Assembly (NCBI GenBank): GCA_012961565.1 | Contig: DTZC01000243.1 | Location: forward strand, 1 to 10,274 | From: Dehalococcoidia bacterium | Lineage (GTDB): Bacteria; Chloroflexota; Dehalococcoidia; GIF9; UBA5629 | Direction: 5' to 3' | DNA: 10,274 nucleotides | Shown here: in pieces, positions 7,616-10,274 of the stretch | Position numbering within the stretch: the stretch's first letter is position 1 | Layout: every line of letters starts with the position of its first letter | Notes under the pieces: model-generated | Seen by the model: only the letters and a program-made list of their open reading frames with translations | Database searches by the model: none | What the model was told of the DNA's origin: nothing | Program-made: the position numbers and the translations under genes

Positions 7616-8017
7616 ATGTCAGACGATATGAGGATTGCCGGAGCAGCGATACTAACACTGGGGATGGTTGGGCTGTTACTGGCTTTGATTTTATGGCTTC
7701 CTGCGGGGATTGACTTGACTTTGCTGGCATTGATATCTGTAACCTGTTTTGCCTCTGTCTGGGGAGGTGGCAGGTTATTGATGGCTGAAGCCGGTGATGT
7801 TGAAAAAGGAGAAGCGGATGAGAATGAGACAGCGAGGCAACAGCCTCAGCATGTACAGGTTGTGGTCTTCTGCACCAGGTGTGGCTGGCAAGGTGCCTCT
7901 GGGCACCGTTTCTGTGGTGATTGTGGTTCTGCTGTATCATATCGTTGTCCTGCTTGCGGAGCCGTTGTCCCGTCGACATCCAGATTCTGCACCACTTGTG
8001 GTAGCAGAGTAAGTTGA
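7616..8017 (+). CDS. Small membrane protein with two transmembrane helices and two C-terminal zinc ribbons
   Basis: No named family is recognised. From the ATG at 7616 the protein has 133 residues. Residues 8-29 (including AILTLGMVGLLLALILWL) and about 33-52 are hydrophobic and should form two membrane helices joined by a short PAGID turn. An acidic linker (about 57-80) follows, then two treble CxxC zinc-ribbon units: C86, C89, C100, C103 and C111, C114, C125, C128. The second matches the common pattern CPACGAVVP...RFCTTCG. This layout suggests a membrane-anchored protein with cytoplasmic zinc ribbons, possibly for protein contacts or quality control; the function is unknown. An alternative GTG at 7574 would add 14 residues, and an ATG at 7628 would remove 4; none has a strong ribosome binding site, so the start is uncertain. 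The stop is 14 bases before the next gene, so the two are probably co-transcribed. Confidence 0.75.
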   Translation: MSDDMRIAGAAILTLGMVGLLLALILWLPAGIDLTLLALISVTCFASVWGGGRLLMAEAGDVEKGEADENETARQQPQHVQVVVFCTRCGWQGASGHRFCGDCGSAVSYRCPACGAVVPSTSRFCTTCGSRVS

Positions 8018-8031
8018 TAAAGAGAAATAGC

Positions 8032-9138
8032 ATGGCTATTGGGATTCTGTACCAGGAAGGGCTTAAGGAATATGATTTCGGTCCCGGCCACCCTTTCCGT
8101 GGCAGCCGTGTTGAAATATTCCTCCAGTTCTTAAGACAGAACATTCCAGAGGACGATAATTACCGCATTCTGGAAGCTGCTTCTGCAGCTGATGAGGACT
8201 TACTTTTGATTTGCCGCAGAGACTATATTGAATTCACCAGGGAGTACTTTAAAGCTGCTAACTTGGGACTGAGTTACCCCGGTTCGTTCTATAAATACCA
8301 CAGCATGGATAATATGCCAGTTGGCAGGCCCGGCAGATTGGAGGAGGCAGCCCGACTGGTTATCGGGCAGGCTAAAGCAGCTTGCGATTTGGTTCAAAAG
8401 GGCACATATAAGAAGGTGTTGTCTATCGGTGGAGGGTTGCACCATGCCAAGCCCTCTTTTGGCGAGGGGTTTTGCCTGTATAACGATGTGGCGTTTTGTG
8501 GCTTGTATCTGATGCAGAAGCATGGACTGGAAAGGATTTTGATTCTGGATACTGATGCCCATGCTGGGAATGGCACCGCTGAGTATTTTTATGAAGAGCC
8601 CAGGGTGCTATTTATCGACCTGCACCAGAACCCTCGGACTCTCTATCCCGGGACTGGTTTCGCTCACCAGATAGGTGCTGGTCCTGGAAAGGGCTTTACT
8701 GTCAATGTTCCCATGCCGGTTGGCTCCGGCTATGGTTCCTATAAGCTGGTCTTTGACTCAATTGTGGAGCCGCTGGTTAAGGAGTTTAAACCTCAGGTCA
8801 TTATTCGAAACGGCGGCTCAGACCCCCATTTCAGTGACCAGCTAACTGCTCTAGGACTACCAGTCAAGGGTTTCAAGATGATTGGTGAAAGGGTGAAACA
8901 GATGGCCGAAATCTGTGATGGCAGGGTCATTGACCTTATTGCTTCTGGATACAATGAGAAGGTGCTACCCTATGCCTGGTTGGCTTTGATTTCAGGACTG
9001 GCTGGCTTTGGACTTGTGGTTGAGGAACCAGAGCCAGTGCCTCAGCGTTACACATCCGACACTGCATTAGCTGATACGGAGAAGGTCATCGAGGAAGTCA
9101 GGGCTAATCTCAGCAATTACTGGGTGTGTTTGCGCTGA
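8032..9138 (+). CDS. Histone deacetylase/AcuC/acetylpolyamine amidohydrolase superfamily protein
   Basis: This is a zinc-dependent deacetylase-fold enzyme of 368 residues, a typical length. Bacterial relatives remove acetyl groups from protein lysines, such as AcuC on acetyl-CoA synthetase, or from polyamines. The visible active site is the His pair H137-H138 in GGLHHAKPSFGEGFCLYND, zinc ligands D175 and H177 in LDTDAHAGNGT, the third ligand D264 in GGSDPH, and the transition-state Tyr Y307 in ASGYN. Departures from the HDAC consensus are HAGNG in place of HHGDG (the second His is Ala178 and the charge-relay Asp is Asn180) and ASGYN in place of GGGGYN. The metal site is complete, so activity is plausible but the second His-Asp dyad is altered. 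The ATG at 8032 is preferred over a TTG at 8014 that overlaps the previous stop. Its location beside one-carbon genes fits regulation of acetyl-CoA enzymes, but the substrate cannot be read from the sequence. Confidence 0.88.
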   Translation: MAIGILYQEGLKEYDFGPGHPFRGSRVEIFLQFLRQNIPEDDNYRILEAASAADEDLLLICRRDYIEFTREYFKAANLGLSYPGSFYKYHSMDNMPVGRPGRLEEAARLVIGQAKAACDLVQKGTYKKVLSIGGGLHHAKPSFGEGFCLYNDVAFCGLYLMQKHGLERILILDTDAHAGNGTAEYFYEEPRVLFIDLHQNPRTLYPGTGFAHQIGAGPGKGFTVNVPMPVGSGYGSYKLVFDSIVEPLVKEFKPQVIIRNGGSDPHFSDQLTALGLPVKGFKMIGERVKQMAEICDGRVIDLIASGYNEKVLPYAWLALISGLAGFGLVVEEPEPVPQRYTSDTALADTEKVIEEVRANLSNYWVCLR

Positions 9139-9144
9139 AGGTTT

Positions 9145-9175
9145 TCCTTGTTGTCCTGCCGGTGAGCAGCAAGGA
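9145..9175 (+). terminator. Hairpin after the deacetylase gene, possible weak terminator
   Basis: TCCTTGTTG (9145-9153) pairs with CAGCAAGGA (9167-9175), giving 9 pairs with one G-U and a 13-base loop. The tail is CTTTGCCTCTTGG, without a clean U-run, so it is a poor intrinsic terminator. It may attenuate, protect the 3' end of the upstream message, or be incidental. Confidence 0.3.
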
Positions 9176-9200
9176 CTTTGCCTCTTGGTAATTATTTTTA

Positions 9201-9207
9201 AAAGGAG
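9201..9207 (+). promoter_or_regulatory. Ribosome binding site of the HdrB-like gene
   Basis: AAAGGAG ends 5 bases before the ATG at 9213, with a second GAGG-like run directly after it. This fixes the start and suggests efficient independent translation. Confidence 0.7.
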
Positions 9208-9212
9208 AGGTT

Positions 9213-10010
9213 ATGATAGATACAAAGCTGGTTGAGAACATTGAGAACTATGGAATTTGCAAGGGTACAGGTAAGGAAAGACGAAAACTTCTGGTGGATG
9301 ATATCGGGTTGAGGGTAGCGGAAAAGGCAGAGTATGTGATTGTCACTGGTTGCTTCCCGCCTGAGGGGATGCCGCATGTCTTTCGGGCATTTAAACGACT
9401 GCTCGACCACTTCCAGATAGATTATACACTGTTGTCCAAGGAATATTGCTGCGGCTGGATGCCCATAGGACAGCCAGCAGTAATGGCTAAGAATGAGGAG
9501 GATATTGCCAGGTTTAAGGAGCTGTCCAAAGGGTTTATTAGGGGGAATTTCAGCCAGGCTGAGGCACTCGGGGCGAAATCAATCGTATTGTACTGTGCTG
9601 CTTGCGAACCTAATTACACTAACTGTCTGAAAGACACCAGGCTGGAGGTAATTTCCTGTAGCGAACTCCTTGACCGCTACTTCACTGATGGTAAGCTGAG
9701 TTTGGAGGTAGACTATTATCCTGGATGTTACAGGTTTCGCCGGCGGATAACCACTGAATCAGTAGATATTGAGCCAGCGGTGAGAGTGCTCAACAAAATC
9801 GCTGAGCTTAAGGTGAATTATCTGGATGCAAATCTGTGTTGCTATATACCTCCACATTTGGAGCAACTCGCTGCTAACCTGAAGACCAATATTCTGGTCA
9901 ATATCTGTACCGGCTGCTATAACAATCTCAGAGGCAAATTGAAGGACAAGCCTGATTTGCGGGTAAAGATGCTACCTGAAATAGTGTGGGAGGCAGTCCA
10001 GAACAGATAG
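9213..10010 (+). CDS. HdrB-like CCG-domain iron-sulfur protein (heterodisulfide reductase B family), standalone variant
   Basis: The 265 residues contain two cysteine-rich units of the kind found in HdrB, GlpC and LutA. In HdrB these bind unusual non-cubane [4Fe-4S] clusters that handle disulfide or thiol chemistry. Unit 1 is C47 (TGCFPP), C79-C80-G (YCCGW), then C128 and C131 (YCAAC). Unit 2 is C172 (PGCY), C209-C210 followed by Tyr rather than Gly (LCCYIPP), then C232 and C235 (CTGC). The CC-to-CxxC gap is 47 residues in unit 1 and 21 in unit 2, compared with the more uniform mid-thirties spacing usual in HdrB. No membrane segment is seen, so it should be cytoplasmic. No HdrA or HdrC lies in the window. 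A role as an electron carrier or thiol/disulfide redox protein tied to the one-carbon genes is inferred; a glycolate- or lactate-oxidase-like FeS subunit is an alternative. The family is fairly secure, the reaction is not. Confidence 0.82.
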   Translation: MIDTKLVENIENYGICKGTGKERRKLLVDDIGLRVAEKAEYVIVTGCFPPEGMPHVFRAFKRLLDHFQIDYTLLSKEYCCGWMPIGQPAVMAKNEEDIARFKELSKGFIRGNFSQAEALGAKSIVLYCAACEPNYTNCLKDTRLEVISCSELLDRYFTDGKLSLEVDYYPGCYRFRRRITTESVDIEPAVRVLNKIAELKVNYLDANLCCYIPPHLEQLAANLKTNILVNICTGCYNNLRGKLKDKPDLRVKMLPEIVWEAVQNR

Positions 10011-10026
10011 GTTGTCGTCCACAATG

Positions 10027-10044
10027 GTCTATATCTCTATAGAC
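10027..10044 (+). repeat. Perfect 7-bp inverted repeat upstream of the cupin gene
   Basis: GTCTATA (10027-10033) and TATAGAC (10038-10044) are exact reverse complements around a TCTC loop, followed by TTT. It lies in the 59-base gap between the HdrB-like and cupin genes. It could be an operator, a weak stem-loop, or a chance palindrome; the stem is too AT-rich to be a convincing terminator. Confidence 0.45.
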
Positions 10045-10069
10045 TTTAGCAACTATGAGGAACAAGAGT

Positions 10070-10274
10070 ATGGAGCATGGTGAGGGAAAGAAAGAGGCCA
10101 GCATGCCCTCGATGCAGGTGAATAAGTTGGCAGACTTGGTAGATTATCAAGGAGGCTCTGTGGTCAGCAGGGAGATAATAAGCAAGCCCACGGGGACAGT
10201 AACCCTGTTCGCCTTTGATGCCGGGCAAGGTCTGAGTGAACACACTGCTCCATTTGATGCCTTAGTTTATCTTC
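10070..10274 (+). CDS. Cupin-domain protein, 3'-truncated by the window end
   Basis: The frame from the ATG at 10070 stays open to the end of the window (68 codons). After a short polar N-terminus it reads NKLADLVDYQGGSVVSREII, then GTVTLFAFDAGQGLSEH and TAPFDALVYL. The QGLSEHTAPFDALV segment is the first part of the metal-binding cupin motif seen in small stand-alone bacterial cupins of about 110 residues; its His would be a metal ligand. Further ligands and the second cupin motif would lie downstream. GAGG at 10057-10060 sits 9 bases before this ATG. An ATG at 10055 (5 codons earlier) and one at 10103, preceded by AAAGAGG, are credible alternative starts. Function beyond the cupin fold cannot be assigned. 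Confidence 0.75.
   Translation, partial: MEHGEGKKEASMPSMQVNKLADLVDYQGGSVVSREIISKPTGTVTLFAFDAGQGLSEHTAPFDALVYL

Noticed and set aside
8014..8016. TTG start for the deacetylase, overlapping the zinc-ribbon stop
   Set aside because: The ATG at 8032 begins directly at the conserved MAIGILY-type N-terminal strand and has AAGAG upstream; the six extra residues add no family sequence.
1..10274. CRISPR arrays, tRNA or rRNA genes, insertion sequences, attachment sites
   Set aside because: No regularly spaced repeats, cloverleaf sequence, transposase motif or terminal inverted repeats were seen; the window is densely packed with metabolic genes.

Overview
All genes in this window lie on the + strand. 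It reads as a piece of a bacterial anaerobe's one-carbon and redox locus. Base composition is balanced and the genes are tightly packed. The gene content (a formate-dehydrogenase-like molybdopterin protein, NuoE/NuoF modules, MetV and MetF, an HdrB-like CCG protein) points to a strict anaerobe using the methyl branch of the Wood-Ljungdahl pathway or a related folate pathway. A Chloroflexota (Dehalococcoidia-like) or acetogen-like lineage would fit, but this is a tentative inference from gene content; no taxonomic marker is present.

Region 1 (1-5770) is one translationally linked operon. It holds a 5'-truncated FdhA/NuoG-type iron-sulfur molybdopterin oxidoreductase, a NuoE-like [2Fe-2S] protein overlapping it by 14 bases, and a 1020-residue fusion of a NuoF-like NADH/FMN/FeS protein with a GltD/NfnB-like FAD-NADPH oxidoreductase. 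Together these look like a soluble, multi-cofactor NAD(P)-linked electron-transfer complex. The FdhA-like subunit keeps its FeS cysteines but has lost all three residues that define formate dehydrogenase catalysis: the Sec/Cys is Tyr, the adjacent His is Asn, and the conserved Arg is Glu.

Region 2 (5771-7363) holds metV and metF, the two subunits of an acetogen-type methylenetetrahydrofolate reductase. They follow the redox genes after 52 bases. The order suggests the NAD(P)-linked module could feed electrons to, or take them from, the MetVF reaction. That coupling is inferred, not shown.

Region 3 (7364-9138) starts with a 252-base non-coding stretch with a weak promoter-like site and a small inverted repeat. 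It continues with a small membrane protein carrying two zinc ribbons and a histone-deacetylase/AcuC superfamily enzyme.

Region 4 (9139-10274) holds a short spacer with a hairpin, an HdrB-like protein with two cysteine-rich (CCG) units, a perfect 7-bp inverted repeat, and the start of a cupin-fold protein cut by the window end.

The most unusual content is the combination of a catalytically altered FdhA-like subunit, a NuoF-GltD fusion and MetVF in one locus.
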